Part shown: piece by piece, positions 29,015-39,983 of the stretch
How positions within the stretch are numbered: the stretch's first letter is position 1
Layout of the letters: each line of letters opens with the position of its first letter
DNA from: Modestobacter italicus
GTDB taxonomy: Bacteria; Actinomycetota; Actinomycetes; Mycobacteriales; Geodermatophilaceae
Assembly (NCBI RefSeq): GCF_000306785.1
Contig: NC_017955.1
Coordinates: forward strand, 4,402,001-4,466,000
Length of the DNA stretch: 64,000 nt
Direction: 5' to 3'
Translations under genes and position numbers: made by a program
Notes under the pieces: model-generated
Told to the model about the DNA's origin: nothing
What the model saw: the letters and a program-made list of their open reading frames with translations, nothing else
The model's database searches: none

Positions 29015-30169
29015 CTAGCCGAGCGCCGCGAGGGCCGAGGTGAGGTCGGCGACGAGGTCGGCGGTGTCCTCGATCCCGCAGGAGAACCGGACGAACCCCG
29101 CCGGGACGGCGTCCCCGCCCCACTGGGCGCGCCGGTCGATCGTGGTGTGCACGCCACCGAAGCTGGTCGCGGCCAGCAGCAGCCGGCTGCCCGCGACCAG
29201 CCGCTGCACCGCCGCGGCGTCGGCGAGCTCGGCGGAGACGATGCCGTTCGGGCGGAGCATCTGGGTGGTCGCCAGCGCGTACGACGGGTCGCCCGGCCGC
29301 CACGGCCACCGGACACCGCTCACGGCGGGGTGGGCGGCGAGCAGCTCGGTGAGGGCGGCGGCGTTGGCGGCCTGGCGGGCCAGCCGCAGGTCCAGGGTGC
29401 TCATCGACCGGTGCGCCAGCCAGGCCTCGAACGGGCCGGGGGTGTTGCCGGTGGTCTTCCGCCAGGCCGCGATCCGGGTGCCCAGCTCGCGGCCGGTGTC
29501 GGTGCGGGCGCTGCTGACGTGCCCGAGCAGGACGTCGCTGTGCCCGGTGAGCGCCTTGGTGTCCGAGCCGATGGTGAGGTCGGCGCCCAGCGCCAGCGGC
29601 CGCTGGCCGATCGGCGAGGCAGTGGTGTTGTCCACCGCCAGCACCGCCCCGGCGGCGGCGGTGGCCCGGGCCACCGCGGCGATGTCGCAGACGTCGAGCT
29701 GCGGGTTGCTCGGGGTCTCCAGCAGCACCATCCGGACGCCGTCGAGGTCGCCGCGGGCGGCGACGTCCCCGATCTCCAGGGTCGGCACCAGGTCGACCCG
29801 CACGTCGAGGCGCTCGAGCTCGTCGCGAGCCAGCACCCGGGTGGCGTAGTAGCCGTCGGAGGGCAGCACCACCCGGTCGCCGGGGCGCACCAGGGCGAGC
29901 ACGGCGGAGCTGATCGCGGCCATCCCGGTGGCGAAGGACAGGCAGTCACCGCCGTCGAGCTCGCCGACGGCCCGCTCGAAGACCCGCAGCGTCGGGTTGT
30001 CCGGCCGGGCGTACCCGTCGGCGCCCTGCCAGCCGGGCGGCTGGTCGCCGAGGTGGTACGGCGCGGCGAACACCGGGGAGGGGCGCAGCGGGGTGCCCGG
30101 CACCGCCGGGTCGTCACCGGCGTGGACCAGCCGGGTCCCGTCACCGAGCGGTGCGTCAGGGGTGCTCAC
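29015..30169 (-). CDS. Cystathionine gamma-lyase/synthase family PLP enzyme
   Basis: A 384-residue enzyme of the Cys/Met metabolism PLP family. Visible are YARPDNPT (Tyr53, Arg55, which bind phosphate across the dimer), [10 protein letters not shown], the cofactor aspartate in AVDNTTASP (Asp180) and the Schiff-base lysine in [11 protein letters not shown] (Lys205). The GTG start has GAGGA six bases upstream. It is flanked by gpsA and ddl on the same strand. Members of this clade are usually annotated as cystathionine gamma-lyase; synthase or other beta/gamma-elimination activity cannot be excluded. Confidence 0.88.
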   Translation of the reverse strand: MSTPDAPLGDGTRLVHAGDDPAVPGTPLRPSPVFAAPYHLGDQPPGWQGADGYARPDNPTLRVFERAVGELDGGDCLSFATGMAAISSAVLALVRPGDRVVLPSDGYYATRVLARDELERLDVRVDLVPTLEIGDVAARGDLDGVRMVLLETPSNPQLDVCDIAAVARATAAAGAVLAVDNTTASPIGQRPLALGADLTIGSDTKALTGHSDVLLGHVSSARTDTGRELGTRIAAWRKTTGNTPGPFEAWLAHRSMSTLDLRLARQAANAAALTELLAAHPAVSGVRWPWRPGDPSYALATTQMLRPNGIVSAELADAAAVQRLVAGSRLLLAATSFGGVHTTIDRRAQWGGDAVPAGFVRFSCGIEDTADLVADLTSALAALG

Positions 30170-30198
30170 GTGCGGTCCTCTCCCGGGAGGGCGGGCCG

Positions 30199-31194
30199 CT
30201 ACTCGGGCTTCGCCTCGCGGGACATCATCTCGCGCACCATCTGGGCGGCCGACTCCCCCTCGTGGCAGACCCGGACGACGGCCTCGGTGATCGGCACGTC
30301 GACCCCGTGCGCCCGGGCCAGGTCCAGCACCGAGCGGCAGGTCTTGACCCCCTCGGCGGTCTGCTTGGTGATCTGCAGGACCTCGGCCACCGACATGCCC
30401 TGACCCAGGTGCTCGCCGAAGGTCCGGTTGCGCGACAGCGGGGAGGAGCAGGTGGCGACCAGGTCCCCGAGGCCGGCGAGGCCGGCGAACGTCGTCACGT
30501 CGGCGCCCAGCGCCATGCCCAGCCGGGCGGTCTCGGCGAGGCCGCGGGTGATCAGCGAGGCCCGGGTGTTGTCGCCGAAGCCCAGCCCGGTGGCGACCCC
30601 GCAGGCCAGCGCGATCACGTTCTTGACCGCGCCGCCGAGCTCGCAGCCGACCAGGTCGGGGTTGGTGTAGGGCCGGAAGTACGGGGTGCCGCAGGCCGCC
30701 TGCAGCAGCTCCGCGCGCTCGGTGTCCGAGCAGGCGATGACCGTCGCCGAGGGCTGCTCCTCGGCGATCTCCCGGGCCAGGTTCGGCCCGGACAGCGCGG
30801 CGACCCGGTCCGCGCCGGCGCCGGTCACCTCGCAGATCACCTCGCTCATCCGCTTGGTGGTACCGAGCTCGACGCCCTTCATCAGCGACAGCAGCGACGC
30901 CTCGGGCGGCAGCAGCGGCGTCCAGCCGGCCAGGTTGTCCCGCAGCGTCTGGCTGGGCACGGCGAGGACGACGACGTCCGCGCCGTCCAGCGCCTCGGCG
31001 GGGTCGACGGTGGCGCGCACGGCCGCGGGCAGCCGCACACCGGGCAGGTAGTCGGCGTTCTCCCGGGTGCGGGCGATCGTCTCGACCAGCTCGGGACGGC
31101 GGGCGTGCAGGGCCACCGAGCAACCGGCGTCGGCGAGCACCTTGGCGAAGGTCGTGCCCCAGGAGCCGGCGCCGAGCACCGCCGCGCGGGTCAC
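30199..31194 (-). CDS. gpsA: Glycerol-3-phosphate dehydrogenase [NAD(P)+]
   Basis: Reduces dihydroxyacetone phosphate to sn-glycerol-3-phosphate for phospholipid synthesis. The 331-residue product from GTG 31194 starts [17 protein letters not shown] with the nucleotide-binding GAGSWG at 8-13; [23 protein letters not shown] (catalytic Lys) and the C-terminal [15 protein letters not shown] are present. The start overlaps the plsC stop by four bases (GTGA), pairing glycerol-3-phosphate supply with its acylation. Confidence 0.96.
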   Translation of the reverse strand: MTRAAVLGAGSWGTTFAKVLADAGCSVALHARRPELVETIARTRENADYLPGVRLPAAVRATVDPAEALDGADVVVLAVPSQTLRDNLAGWTPLLPPEASLLSLMKGVELGTTKRMSEVICEVTGAGADRVAALSGPNLAREIAEEQPSATVIACSDTERAELLQAACGTPYFRPYTNPDLVGCELGGAVKNVIALACGVATGLGFGDNTRASLITRGLAETARLGMALGADVTTFAGLAGLGDLVATCSSPLSRNRTFGEHLGQGMSVAEVLQITKQTAEGVKTCRSVLDLARAHGVDVPITEAVVRVCHEGESAAQMVREMMSREAKPE

Positions 31195-31970
31195 GCCACC
31201 TCCCCGGGGAGCGCCGGGCGCACCGGCCGCGGGGCGAACCCGAGGGGCGGGCGTTCTTGGCGGAGCTCGCCGAGCTGGTCGCGGACCCGGGTCATCAGCA
31301 GGTCGGTCACCTCGTGGAGCAGCTCGGGGGTGAGCGGCTCGCCGGCGCGCACCCGGGCCCGCTGGGCGGCGAGGTCGACCGGCTCGCCGACCAGGTACTC
31401 CGCCGGCGTCCGCAGCCGCGGGTGCAGCCGCTTGGTGTGGTAGTCGTGCACCAGCTGCGGCCCCCACTGGGCGACCGGCACGACGACGGCGTCGGTGGTC
31501 AGCGCCAGCCGGGCCACCCCGGACCGGGCCTGCATCGGCCACCAGTCCGGGTCGCGGGTCACCGAGCCCTCCGGGTAGATGACGACCAGCTCGCCGGCGT
31601 CGAGCTCGGCCTTGGCCGCGTGCACCGAGGACATCGCGGCGCTGGTGCCCCGGGAGACCGGGATCTGCCCCGCGGCGCGCAGGATCGTGCCGGCCAGGCC
31701 GGTGAACACCGACTCCTTGGCCAGGAAGTGCGGCACCCGGCCGCTGTCCCAGACCAGCCGGGCGCAGGCGATCGGGTCGAGCACCGAGACGTGGTTGGCC
31801 ACCAGCAGCACGCCGCCGGCGGGCGGGATGCGGTCGGCGTGCCGGTAGCGCATCCGGAACAGCAGCGAGGCCACCGGGTAGACGACCAGGACGCAGAACC
31901 GGAACGCCCAGCTGATCGGGCGGCGGGTGACCCGGCGCGGTGGGCGCGGGGTCAGCAGCTCCTGCGACAC
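31191..31970 (-). CDS. plsC: 1-acyl-sn-glycerol-3-phosphate acyltransferase (PlsC-like)
   Basis: Membrane acyltransferase that makes phosphatidic acid. The 259-residue protein has a hydrophobic segment at about 21-38, the catalytic NHVSVLD (His60, Asp65), the block around GQIPVSRG and the substrate motif YPEGSVTR near 130. GTG at 31970 is preceded by GGAGGAGG, a strong site. It is coupled to gpsA. Other PlsC-like enzymes acylate other lipids, so the exact acceptor is inferred from context. Confidence 0.92.
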   Translation of the reverse strand: MSQELLTPRPPRRVTRRPISWAFRFCVLVVYPVASLLFRMRYRHADRIPPAGGVLLVANHVSVLDPIACARLVWDSGRVPHFLAKESVFTGLAGTILRAAGQIPVSRGTSAAMSSVHAAKAELDAGELVVIYPEGSVTRDPDWWPMQARSGVARLALTTDAVVVPVAQWGPQLVHDYHTKRLHPRLRTPAEYLVGEPVDLAAQRARVRAGEPLTPELLHEVTDLLMTRVRDQLGELRQERPPLGFAPRPVRPALPGEVA

Positions 31971-32110
31971 CTGGCACCTCCTCCCTCGTGCGGGTCCGCC
32001 GGCCCTGTCCTGGACGTCGGCGTGCGTGACCTCCCTCATGATCGTGCCCCCCGCGTGCGCGGCGCCCGCACCTGGCCCCGTGCGGTCGTCGCGGGGCAGC
32101 AGCAGTGGGC

Positions 32111-33520
32111 TCACCCGCCGACCTGCGCCGCCCGCCGGCTGCGGAAGACCTCCAGCGGCCACGAGGAGATCCCGCCGGCCCGCACCCGGTCGACCGCGCC
32201 GTCGGCGGCCCACTCGTACTCCACCGTCTCCCCGGGCGAGCCGAACCCGGCCACGGTCTCCAGCCGCAGGGTGCCCGGGCCCTCCACGGTCAGCTCGGCG
32301 CGCTCCTCGGCGGGCTCCGGCGCGCTCGGGTGCAGCAGCACCAGCCGGCCGCCCAGCAGCGCCACGTCGGTGACCCCCCACAGGTTGGCGAACCGGCCGG
32401 TGTAGCGCGCCAGCTCGGCCGCGGGCGGCTGCTCGACGCCCTCCGGGGCGGCCAGCGCCAGGTCCAGCAGCGCGAACAGCCCGCGGGCCAGCGCGTCGGC
32501 CGGGCCGTCGACGGCGTTGGTCAGCACGCTGACCACCACCTGGCCCGCCGGGTCGATCCAGGTGCGGGTGATGTGCCCCGGGTAGCCGCCGCTGTGCCCG
32601 ACGAGCTCCCGCTCGCCCTGGGTGCGCAGGTCCATCCCCAGCCCGTAGTACCGGGGGTCGCCGCCGTGCGCCCGGATCTCGGACTCCCGGCGGCGCATCA
32701 GCCGCTTGCTGCCCTCGGTGAGCAGCGCCGGGTCGCCGTCGAAGTGCGCGGCGCCGAAGGTGGTCAGGTCGCGCGCGGTGGACCAGAAGCCGGTCGCCGA
32801 GGCCATCGCCCGGGTGTCGACGTGCGGGATCGTCGTGCGCTCGTCCTCGCCGTCCAGCAGGCCGGTGTGCCCGGCGGCGTACTCCGCCGCCCGGGCCGGG
32901 TCCCACTCCGGTCCGGTGTCGGTCAGCCCGAGCCGGTCGACGACCGCGGCCTGCACGTGCGCGGCGTAGCCCGTGCCGGTGACCGCCTCGACCGCCAGCC
33001 CGAGCAGCGAGTAGCCGATGTTGGAGTACTTGAAGTGCTCGTTGCGGTCGAGGACCGGCCCCTCGTCGGCGGCGATGCGCAGCAGCAGCTCCTCGTCGGG
33101 GAAGGGCTGCAGCAGCTGCCAGTGGTCGTTGTCCCGGCCGTCCCGGACCACCCCGCCCTGGTGGCCGAGCAGCTCCCGCACGGTCACCCCGGCCAGGCCG
33201 GTGCCGGCGAGCGCGGGCACGTGCGCGGCGATCGGGTCGTCGAGCCGGAGCCGGCCGGCCTCGACCAGCTGCAGGACGGCGGTGGCGGTGAACGTCTTGG
33301 AGTGCGAGGCGATCCGGAACAGGTGGCCCGGCGTCAGCGGCGCGCCGGTGCCCAGGTCGGCGACGCCCAGCGCGGTGTCCAGCACCAGCCGGTCCCCCAC
33401 CCGGACGGCGGCCTGCACCCCCGGGACCCGCAGCCGGCGGCGCTGGTGCTCCAGCCACGACTCCAGGTAGGGCGCGGCGGCCGCGGCCACCTCGGCGGTG
33501 CGGGCGGGGTCGGGCTGCAT
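32111..33520 (-). CDS. Serine hydrolase, beta-lactamase/DD-peptidase family (class C-like)
   Basis: A 469-residue penicillin-binding-protein-like hydrolase. The triad motifs are visible: S-H-S-K at 72-75 (SxxK), Y-S-N near 167 and H-S-G-G near 315 in place of KTG. A C-terminal lipocalin-like domain follows. There is no signal peptide, so it is likely cytoplasmic and more probably an esterase or peptidase than a secreted beta-lactamase. It is divergent from fbiD with a 49-bp gap. The physiological substrate is unknown. Confidence 0.9.
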   Translation of the reverse strand: MQPDPARTAEVAAAAAPYLESWLEHQRRRLRVPGVQAAVRVGDRLVLDTALGVADLGTGAPLTPGHLFRIASHSKTFTATAVLQLVEAGRLRLDDPIAAHVPALAGTGLAGVTVRELLGHQGGVVRDGRDNDHWQLLQPFPDEELLLRIAADEGPVLDRNEHFKYSNIGYSLLGLAVEAVTGTGYAAHVQAAVVDRLGLTDTGPEWDPARAAEYAAGHTGLLDGEDERTTIPHVDTRAMASATGFWSTARDLTTFGAAHFDGDPALLTEGSKRLMRRRESEIRAHGGDPRYYGLGMDLRTQGERELVGHSGGYPGHITRTWIDPAGQVVVSVLTNAVDGPADALARGLFALLDLALAAPEGVEQPPAAELARYTGRFANLWGVTDVALLGGRLVLLHPSAPEPAEERAELTVEGPGTLRLETVAGFGSPGETVEYEWAADGAVDRVRAGGISSWPLEVFRSRRAAQVGG

Positions 33521-33569
33521 GCTGGGGTGCTCCTCGCGGGACGGGTCGGCGGTGTGCTGAGCTTGTCAG

Positions 33570-34232
33570 GTGCAACGGTGGTCGGTCGTCGTCCCGGCCA
33601 AGCGGCTGGCCGCGGCCAAGACCCGGCTGACCCCGCTGACCGCGACGCTCGGCGAGGCGCTCCCGGCCGGGCACCGGGACCTGGTCCTGGCGCTGCTGGC
33701 CGACACGGTCGCCGCGGCGCTGGCCAGCCCGGCGGTCGGCGGCGTCCTGGTGGTCACCGACGAGCCGCAGGCCGCGGCCGTGGTCACCGCGCTCGGCGCG
33801 CGCACCGTCGGGGACGAGCCGGACGCGGGCCTCAACGCGGCGCTCGTGCACGGCGCGCGGCAGGCCCGCGCCGCGGCCGGCGGCCCGGTCGCGGCGCTCT
33901 CCTCCGACCTGCCGGCCCTCCGCCCGGCCGAGCTGACCGCGGCCCTGCAGGCCGCCGGCGCGGTGCCCCGCGCCTTCGTCGCCGACGAGCTGGGCAGCGG
34001 GACGACGCTGCTGGCCGCCCGGGACGGCGAGCTGGACCCGCGCTTCGGCCGGGGGTCGGCCGCCGCGCACGCCGCCGCCGGGGCGGTGCCGCTGGCCGGC
34101 GACTGGCCGGGCCTGCGCCAGGACGTGGACACCCCGGCGGACCTGCAGGCGGCCTGCCGGCTCGGGGCCGGCCCGCGGACCACCGCGTTCCTCCGGTCTA
34201 CCGCCGAGTCCATCTCCTGGACACCTCCGTGA
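33570..34232 (+). CDS. fbiD: Phosphoenolpyruvate guanylyltransferase (F420 synthesis)
   Basis: Makes the activated phosphoenolpyruvate (or lactate) unit for coenzyme F420. The 220-residue protein starts with GTG and reads [20 protein letters not shown], the conserved N-terminus with its nucleotide-binding lysines, then [28 protein letters not shown] near 110 and [10 protein letters not shown] near the end. Its place before ppk is the same as Rv2983 (fbiD) before Rv2984 in M. tuberculosis (from memory). Older names are cofC. F420 use implies deazaflavin-dependent enzymes elsewhere in the genome. Confidence 0.92.
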   Translation: MQRWSVVVPAKRLAAAKTRLTPLTATLGEALPAGHRDLVLALLADTVAAALASPAVGGVLVVTDEPQAAAVVTALGARTVGDEPDAGLNAALVHGARQARAAAGGPVAALSSDLPALRPAELTAALQAAGAVPRAFVADELGSGTTLLAARDGELDPRFGRGSAAAHAAAGAVPLAGDWPGLRQDVDTPADLQAACRLGAGPRTTAFLRSTAESISWTPP

Positions 34233-34246
34233 GGCAGGATCCACCC

Positions 34247-36322
34247 GTGCCCGACGCCCCCTCGCCGCTGCCCGCCGACCGGTTCCTCAACCGCGAGCTG
34301 TCCTGGCTGGACTTCAACAGCCGTGTGCTGGAACTGGCCGAGGACGAGGACCTCCCGCTGCTGGAGCGGGTGAAGTTCCTCTCGATCTTCGCCAGCAACC
34401 TCGACGAGTTCTTCATGGTGCGCATCGCCGGGCTCAAGCGCCGGCAGAGCACCGGGCTCAGCGTCCGCTCCCCCGACGGGCTGACCATCCGCGAGCAGCT
34501 GGCCCGGGTGACCGAGCGGACCCAGGACCTCGTCCACCGGCACGCCAGCGTCTTCGACAAGGACGTCGTCCCGCGGCTGATGGAGCAGGGCATCCGGATC
34601 GTGCACTGGTCCGACCTCGGCGAGGCCGACGCGATGCGGCTGCGCGAGTACTTCCGCGACCAGGTCTTCCCGGTGCTCACCCCGCTGGCCGTCGACCCCG
34701 CGCACCCCTTCCCCTACATCAGCGGGCTCTCGCTGAACCTCGCCGTCTCGGTGCGCGACCCGGAGACGGGCGCTCCGCGCTTCGCCCGGGTCAAGGTGCC
34801 CAACAACGTGCCCCGGTTCATCCCGGTGGCCGCGGCCGGTGCGGTGCTCCCCGACCGCGAGGCGGTCTTCCTGCCGCTCGAGGACCTCATCGCCGCGCAC
34901 CTGACCTCGCTGTTCCCCGGCCTCGACGTGATCGACCACCACCTGTTCCGGGTCACCCGCAACGCCGACCTCGAGGTGGAGGAGGACCGCGACGAGGACC
35001 TCCTGCAGGCGCTGGAGCGGGAGCTGGCCCAGCGCCGCTTCGGCCCCGCGGTGCGGCTGGAGGTCACCGAGTCCATCGACCCGCAGATCCTCGACGTGCT
35101 GGTGCACGAGCTGGAGATCAGCCCCGCCGACGTCGTCTCGGTGCCCGGGCTGCTGGACCTCGCGTCGCTGATGGCGCTCTACGACCTCGACCGGCCCGAG
35201 CTCAAGGACGAGCCGTTCGTCCCGGCCACCCACCCGCGGCTGAGCGAGGGCGAGACCCCCAAGAGCGTCTTCGCCACGCTGCGCGAGGGCGACGTGCTCG
35301 TCCACCACCCCTACGACTCGTTCGCGACCAGCGTGCAGCGGTTCATCGAGCAGGCCGCGGCCGACCCGAACGTGCTGGCGATCAAGCAGACGCTGTACCG
35401 CACCTCCGGCGACTCCCCGATCGTGGCAGCGCTGATCGAGGCCGCCCAGGCCGGCAAGCAGGTCGTCGTCCTGGTGGAGATCAAGGCCCGCTTCGACGAG
35501 GAGGCCAACATCAGCTGGGCGCGCTCGCTGGAGCGCGCCGGCTGCCACGTCGTCTACGGGCTGGTCGGCCTGAAGACCCACTGCAAGACCGCGCTGGTGG
35601 TCCGGATGGAGAACGGCGTGATCCGCCGGTACTGCCACATCGGCACCGGCAACTACAACCCGAAGACGGCGCGGATCTACGAGGACGTCGGCATCCTGAC
35701 CGCCGACCCGCGGGTGGGCGCCGACCTCACCGACCTGTTCAACACCCTGACCGGCTACTCCCGGCAGACCACCTACCGGTCGCTGCTGGTCGCCCCGCAC
35801 AGCATCCGGACCGGGCTGCTGGAGAAGATCCGCCGTGAGGCCCGGCACGCCGGCGAGGGCAAGCCCGCCGGCATCCGGATCAAGGTCAACTCGCTGGTCG
35901 ACGAGCAGATCATCGACGCCCTCTACGAGGCCTCGGCGGCCGGCGTCCCGGTGGAGCTGGTGATCCGCGGCATCTGCACGCTGCGCCCGGGGGTGCCGGG
36001 GCTGAGCGAGAACATCAGGGTGCGCTCGATCGTCGGGCGGTTCCTGGAGCACTCGCGGGTCATCAACTTCGCCAACGCCGGGACGCCGGAGTGGTGGCTG
36101 GGCAGCGCCGACCTCATGCACCGCAACCTGGACCGCCGGGTCGAGGTGCTGCTGCGGGTGAACGACCCCGCGGCGCAGCGGCAGCTGCAGCGGGTCTTCG
36201 ACCTGGACCTGGCGCCGGACGTGCGCAGCTGGCAGCTGGCCGGCGACGCCAGCTGGACCCGCACCGGCGACCGGAACTCGCAGGCGGAGCTGCTCGCCCT
36301 GCGGGGTGAGAACGCTGGCTGA
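34247..36322 (+). CDS. ppk: Polyphosphate kinase 1
   Basis: Reversibly makes inorganic polyphosphate from ATP. The 691-residue protein has the N-terminal [19 protein letters not shown] at about 15-33, the head domain, and two phospholipase-D-like C-terminal domains. The catalytic histidine lies in [21 protein letters not shown] near 463, and [11 protein letters not shown] precedes it. GTG 34247 has GAGGCAGGA upstream; an in-frame GTG at 34229 would add six residues. It overlaps the next gene by 17 bp, and the pair ppk-mutT1 matches mycobacteria. Confidence 0.96.
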   Translation: MPDAPSPLPADRFLNRELSWLDFNSRVLELAEDEDLPLLERVKFLSIFASNLDEFFMVRIAGLKRRQSTGLSVRSPDGLTIREQLARVTERTQDLVHRHASVFDKDVVPRLMEQGIRIVHWSDLGEADAMRLREYFRDQVFPVLTPLAVDPAHPFPYISGLSLNLAVSVRDPETGAPRFARVKVPNNVPRFIPVAAAGAVLPDREAVFLPLEDLIAAHLTSLFPGLDVIDHHLFRVTRNADLEVEEDRDEDLLQALERELAQRRFGPAVRLEVTESIDPQILDVLVHELEISPADVVSVPGLLDLASLMALYDLDRPELKDEPFVPATHPRLSEGETPKSVFATLREGDVLVHHPYDSFATSVQRFIEQAAADPNVLAIKQTLYRTSGDSPIVAALIEAAQAGKQVVVLVEIKARFDEEANISWARSLERAGCHVVYGLVGLKTHCKTALVVRMENGVIRRYCHIGTGNYNPKTARIYEDVGILTADPRVGADLTDLFNTLTGYSRQTTYRSLLVAPHSIRTGLLEKIRREARHAGEGKPAGIRIKVNSLVDEQIIDALYEASAAGVPVELVIRGICTLRPGVPGLSENIRVRSIVGRFLEHSRVINFANAGTPEWWLGSADLMHRNLDRRVEVLLRVNDPAAQRQLQRVFDLDLAPDVRSWQLAGDASWTRTGDRNSQAELLALRGENAG

Positions 36323-37268
36323 CCAGGGGGTTCTGATCCCGGCCGCCGGCGGCGCGGTCTGGCGCACGGGCCCGAGCGGGGTGCTGGAGACCGCGCTGGT
36401 GCACCGGCCCAAGTACGACGACTGGTCGCTGCCCAAGGGCAAGCTGGACCCGGGCGAGCACCCGCTGGTGGCCGCGGTCCGCGAGGTCCGCGAGGAGACC
36501 GGGCTGCAGGTGGCGGTCGGCCGGCGCAGCGTGCAGACCCGCTACGCCCACCGCAGCGGCCCCAAGCGGGTCGACTACTGGGTGATGGAGGCCGTCGGCG
36601 GCGCGTTCGCCCCCAACGACGAGGTCGACGAGCTGCGCTGGCTGCCGCTGCCGGAGGCCACCGCGCTGGTCACCCACGCGCACGACCGCGCGGTGCTGGC
36701 CGACCTGGCCCGCACCGACGTCCCCCGCACGACCGGGCTGCTGCTGGTGCGGCACGCCACGGCCGGTGACCGGGCGGACTGGGACGGCCCGGACGAGACC
36801 CGCCCGCTGGACCGCCGCGGGCGGGCGCAGGCGGCCACCCTGGCCGCGGTGCTGCCCGGCTTCGCTCCCGCCCGGCTGCTGACCGCCCCGCCGGTGCGCT
36901 GCCGGGAGACGATGACCCCGCTGGCCGCGGCCACCGGCCTCCCCGTCGGGGAGGTGCCCGAGCTCGGCGAGGAGGCCTACGAGGCCGACCCCCAGGCCGG
37001 GCTGGCCGTCGTGCGGCAGCTGCTCGCCGACCCGGCCGGGCCGACCGTGGTCTGCAGCCAGGGCGGGGCCATCCCGTCGGTGCTGCTGGCGCTCGGCGTG
37101 CGCTGGCACGACACCGCGGGTGCGTTGTGGCCCCCCTCGGCGAAGGGCAGCGTCTGGGCGCTGGCCGGCCGGCCCGGCGCGCTGGCCGCCGACTACTACC
37201 GCGACTTCGCCGCCGACCCCGCCGCCGACCGGCACGCCGCGGACCGGGCGGTCCGGAGCTCGTCGTGA
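36306..37268 (+). CDS. mutT1: Nudix hydrolase fused to histidine phosphatase (MutT1-type)
   Basis: Two-domain enzyme that in mycobacteria cleans up 8-oxo-dGTP and diadenosine polyphosphates. The Nudix box is perfect: [20 protein letters not shown] at about 46-65. The second domain starts near 145 with the phosphohistidine motif [11 protein letters not shown]. Total 320 residues, as in Mycobacterium MutT1. The GTG start lies inside the ppk end. Coupling with ppk is conserved, and it complements mutM (15351-16235) in dealing with oxidised guanine. Confidence 0.93.
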   Translation: MRTLADQGVLIPAAGGAVWRTGPSGVLETALVHRPKYDDWSLPKGKLDPGEHPLVAAVREVREETGLQVAVGRRSVQTRYAHRSGPKRVDYWVMEAVGGAFAPNDEVDELRWLPLPEATALVTHAHDRAVLADLARTDVPRTTGLLLVRHATAGDRADWDGPDETRPLDRRGRAQAATLAAVLPGFAPARLLTAPPVRCRETMTPLAAATGLPVGEVPELGEEAYEADPQAGLAVVRQLLADPAGPTVVCSQGGAIPSVLLALGVRWHDTAGALWPPSAKGSVWALAGRPGALAADYYRDFAADPAADRHAADRAVRSSS

Positions 37269-37912
37269 CGGTCGGCCGCGACGAGGTCCTCGCCGCGACC
37301 GAGCGCGAGCGGCGGGCGGTGGCAGACCTGCTGACCGGGCTGGACGAGGCCCAGCTGGCGACGCCCAGCCTCTGTGCCGGCTGGGACGTGCGCACGGTGG
37401 CCGCACACCTGGCGACCGCCCTGGCCGGCACCGACCGGCGGTTCGCCCTGGCCGTGCTGCGCGCCCGCGGCGACCTGCACCGCGCCAACGACGCGCTGGC
37501 CCGCGAGGCGGCACGCCGTCCGGTCGGTGACCTGGTCGCCCAGCTGCAGCGCTCCGCCGGCCGGCGGGTCAGCCCGCCGGTGGTGGGCCCGCGGGGCCCG
37601 CTCACCGACGTGCTGGTGCACGGCGGGGACATGCGGGTGCCGTTGGGGCTGCCGCACGACCCCGCCGCGGACGGCGTCCGGGCGGCGCTGCAGTTCGTGA
37701 CCGGCGGACGCCCGGTCGGCTTCGTGCCCCGCGGCCGGCTCGCGGGCCTCCGGCTGGTGGCCGAGGACCTCGGGACGACCTCGGGCGAGGGCGCGGAGGT
37801 GCGCGGCCGCGGCATCGACCTGCTGATGGCGGTGTGCGGACGCCGCGCCCTGCTGCACGCCCTGCGCGGCCCCGGGGTGCCCGTGCTGGCCCGGCGGCTC
37901 GCCGCAGGCTAG
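37265..37912 (+). CDS. Maleylpyruvate isomerase-like DinB/mycothiol-dependent family protein
   Basis: A 215-residue protein of the mycothiol-dependent maleylpyruvate isomerase N-terminal/DinB superfamily (TIGR03083-like). The metal-site helix [15 protein letters not shown] lies near residue 39-53, with further histidines in [12 protein letters not shown]. The GTG overlaps the mutT1 stop by four bases. The C-terminal part of true maleylpyruvate isomerases is short here, so function as a thiol transferase is only a family-level suggestion. In mycobacteria hupB holds this place between mutT1 and leuD. The 3' end overlaps leuD by four bases. Confidence 0.82.
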   Translation: MTVGRDEVLAATERERRAVADLLTGLDEAQLATPSLCAGWDVRTVAAHLATALAGTDRRFALAVLRARGDLHRANDALAREAARRPVGDLVAQLQRSAGRRVSPPVVGPRGPLTDVLVHGGDMRVPLGLPHDPAADGVRAALQFVTGGRPVGFVPRGRLAGLRLVAEDLGTTSGEGAEVRGRGIDLLMAVCGRRALLHALRGPGVPVLARRLAAG

Positions 37913-38514
37913 GCGGGCAGGGCCGGCAACGACCGCGGCAGCCAGGCCGGGCGCTGCGCCTCGAACGCGGTGATGTCGTCCAGGTGCCGCTCGGTGAGGC
38001 CGACGTCGTCCAGGCCCTCCAGCAGACGCCAGCGGGTGTACGGGTCGATCTGGAACGGGACGGTGACGTCGCCGTAGGTGACCTGCTCGGCCTGCAGGTC
38101 GACGGTGACCGGCAGCGCCGGGTCGGCCTCGACCGCCGCCCACAGCGCCTCCACGTCGGCCTCGGGCAGGACGACGGTGAGCAGCCCGGCCTTGGTCGAG
38201 TTGTTGCGGAAGATGTCGGCGAACCGCGGGCTGATGACCACCCGGAAGCCGCCGTCCAGCAGCGCCCAGTTGGCGTGCTCGCGGGAGGACCCGGTGCCGA
38301 AGTCGGGGCCGGCCACCAGGATCGAGGCGCCGGCGTACTGCGGCTGGTTGAGCACGAAGTCCGGCTCGCCTGCCCGCCAGGCCACGAACAGCCCGTCCTC
38401 GAAGCCGGTGCGGGTGATCCGCTTGAGGTACTCGGCCGGGATGATCTGGTCGGTGTCGACGTTGCTGCGGCGCAGCGGGGCGGCGGTGCCGGTGTGCGTG
38501 GTGAAGGCGTCCAT
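37909..38514 (-). CDS. leuD: 3-isopropylmalate dehydratase small subunit
   Basis: Swivel domain of isopropylmalate isomerase in leucine synthesis. The 201-residue protein starts [20 protein letters not shown] and has [33 protein letters not shown] and [11 protein letters not shown], all family hallmarks. ATG at 38514 is five bases after the leuC stop, so leuC and leuD are one transcript. Regulation is expected from the leuC upstream operator. Confidence 0.96.
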   Translation of the reverse strand: MDAFTTHTGTAAPLRRSNVDTDQIIPAEYLKRITRTGFEDGLFVAWRAGEPDFVLNQPQYAGASILVAGPDFGTGSSREHANWALLDGGFRVVISPRFADIFRNNSTKAGLLTVVLPEADVEALWAAVEADPALPVTVDLQAEQVTYGDVTVPFQIDPYTRWRLLEGLDDVGLTERHLDDITAFEAQRPAWLPRSLPALPA

Positions 38515-38519
38515 GGCGG

Positions 38520-39932
38520 TCAGACTCCAGCCGTCTCGAGGTCGGCGGGGGCGGTGAGCCTGCCGGTCAGCGCGGTGGCCGCGGCGACGGCCGGGGACAC
38601 CAGGTGGGTGCGCCCGCCCTTGCCCTGGCGGCCCTGGAAGTTGCGGTTGCTGGTGGACGCCGAGCGCTCCCCCGGCTTCAGCTGGTCGGGGTTCATGCCC
38701 AGGCACATCGAGCAGCCCGCGCCGCGCCACTCGGCCCCGGCGTCGATGAACACCCGGTCCAGGCCCTCGGCCTCGGCCTGCTGCTTCACCGCGACCGAAC
38801 CCGGGACGACGAGCATCCGGGTGGAGGCGTCGACGTGCTTGCCGGCCAGCAGCGCGGCGGCGACCCGGAGGTCCTCGATCCGGCCGTTGGTGCAGGACCC
38901 GAGGAAGACGGTGTCGACCTCGATCTCGCGCAGCGGGGTGCCGGCGGTGAGGCCCATGTAGGCCAGCGCGGACTCGGCGGCCTGCCGCTCGTTCTCGTCG
39001 GCGATCTGCGCCGGGTCGGGCACGCTCCCGCCGATCGGCAGCCCCTGGCCGGGGTTGGTGCCCCAGGTGACGTAGGGGGTCAGCGACGCCCCGTCGATGT
39101 GCACCTCGCGGTCGAAGACGGCGTCGGGGTCGGTGCGCAGCGTCGACCAGTGCGCGACCGCGGCGTCCCAGTCCGCGCCCTGCGGGGCGTGCGGGCGGCC
39201 CTGCAGGAAGTCGAAGGTGGTCTGGTCGGGGGCGATGAGCCCGGCCCGGGCACCGGCCTCGATCGACATGTTGCAGATCGTCATGCGGGCCTCCATCGAC
39301 AGCGCCTCGATCGCGCTGCCGCGGTACTCGATGACGTGGCCCTGGCCGCCGCCGGTGCCGATCTGGGCGATGACGGCCAGGATGACGTCCTTGGCCGAGA
39401 CGCCCGCGGGCAGCTCGCCGTCGACGGTGACCGACATCTGCTTCGCCGGGTACTGCGGCAGCGTCTGGGTGGCCAGCACGTGCTCGACCTCGCTGGTGCC
39501 GATGCCGAAGGCCAGCGCGCCGAACGCGCCGTGCGTGGAGGTGTGGCTGTCGCCGCAGACGATGGTCATGCCGGGCTGGGTCAGGCCGAGCTGCGGGCCG
39601 ATGACGTGCACGATGCCCTGGTCGCGGTCGCCCATGGGGGCCAGCCGGATGCCGAACTCCGCGGCGTTGCGGCGCAGCGCCTCCACCTGGGCCCGGCTGA
39701 CCGGGTCGGCGATCGGGCTGAGGATGTCCAGCGTCGGGACGTTGTGGTCCTCGGTGGCCATGGTGAGGTCCGGCCGGCGCACCTGGCGCCCGGCCGCCCG
39801 CAGCCCGTCGAAGGCCTGCGGGCTGGTCACCTCGTGCACCAGGTGCAGGTCGATGTAGAGGAGGTCGGGCTCCCCGGCCGTCCGCCGGACGACGTGGGAC
39901 TCGTACACCTTCTGCGCCAGGGTCTGGCCCAT
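38520..39932 (-). CDS. leuC: 3-isopropylmalate dehydratase large subunit
   Basis: Catalytic subunit with a [4Fe-4S] cluster. The 470-residue protein starts [15 protein letters not shown] and has [32 protein letters not shown] (first cluster Cys near 347) and [13 protein letters not shown] (the other two near 407 and 410). The ATG at 39932 has GAGGAGGAG upstream. It is divergent from the IclR regulator, with a 51-bp gap that holds a perfect inverted repeat. Confidence 0.97.
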   Translation of the reverse strand: MGQTLAQKVYESHVVRRTAGEPDLLYIDLHLVHEVTSPQAFDGLRAAGRQVRRPDLTMATEDHNVPTLDILSPIADPVSRAQVEALRRNAAEFGIRLAPMGDRDQGIVHVIGPQLGLTQPGMTIVCGDSHTSTHGAFGALAFGIGTSEVEHVLATQTLPQYPAKQMSVTVDGELPAGVSAKDVILAVIAQIGTGGGQGHVIEYRGSAIEALSMEARMTICNMSIEAGARAGLIAPDQTTFDFLQGRPHAPQGADWDAAVAHWSTLRTDPDAVFDREVHIDGASLTPYVTWGTNPGQGLPIGGSVPDPAQIADENERQAAESALAYMGLTAGTPLREIEVDTVFLGSCTNGRIEDLRVAAALLAGKHVDASTRMLVVPGSVAVKQQAEAEGLDRVFIDAGAEWRGAGCSMCLGMNPDQLKPGERSASTSNRNFQGRQGKGGRTHLVSPAVAAATALTGRLTAPADLETAGV

Positions 39933-39951
39933 GGGAGCTCCTCCTCGTTGC

Positions 39952-39970
39952 CATCTCATACAGTGAGATG
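39952..39970. promoter_or_regulatory. Inverted-repeat operator between leuC and the IclR regulator
   Basis: CATCTCATACAGTGAGATG: seven-base arms CATCTCA and TGAGATG around a five-base spacer. It lies 20 bp before the leuC start and 14 bp before the regulator start, so it must overlap one or both promoters. LtbR of corynebacteria and NdgR of streptomycetes are IclR proteins that bind in the same divergent gap to control leuCD; this repeat is the natural candidate for autoregulation and leucine control. Binding itself is inferred. Confidence 0.75.
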
Positions 39971-39983
39971 AGAGTATTGCTAC

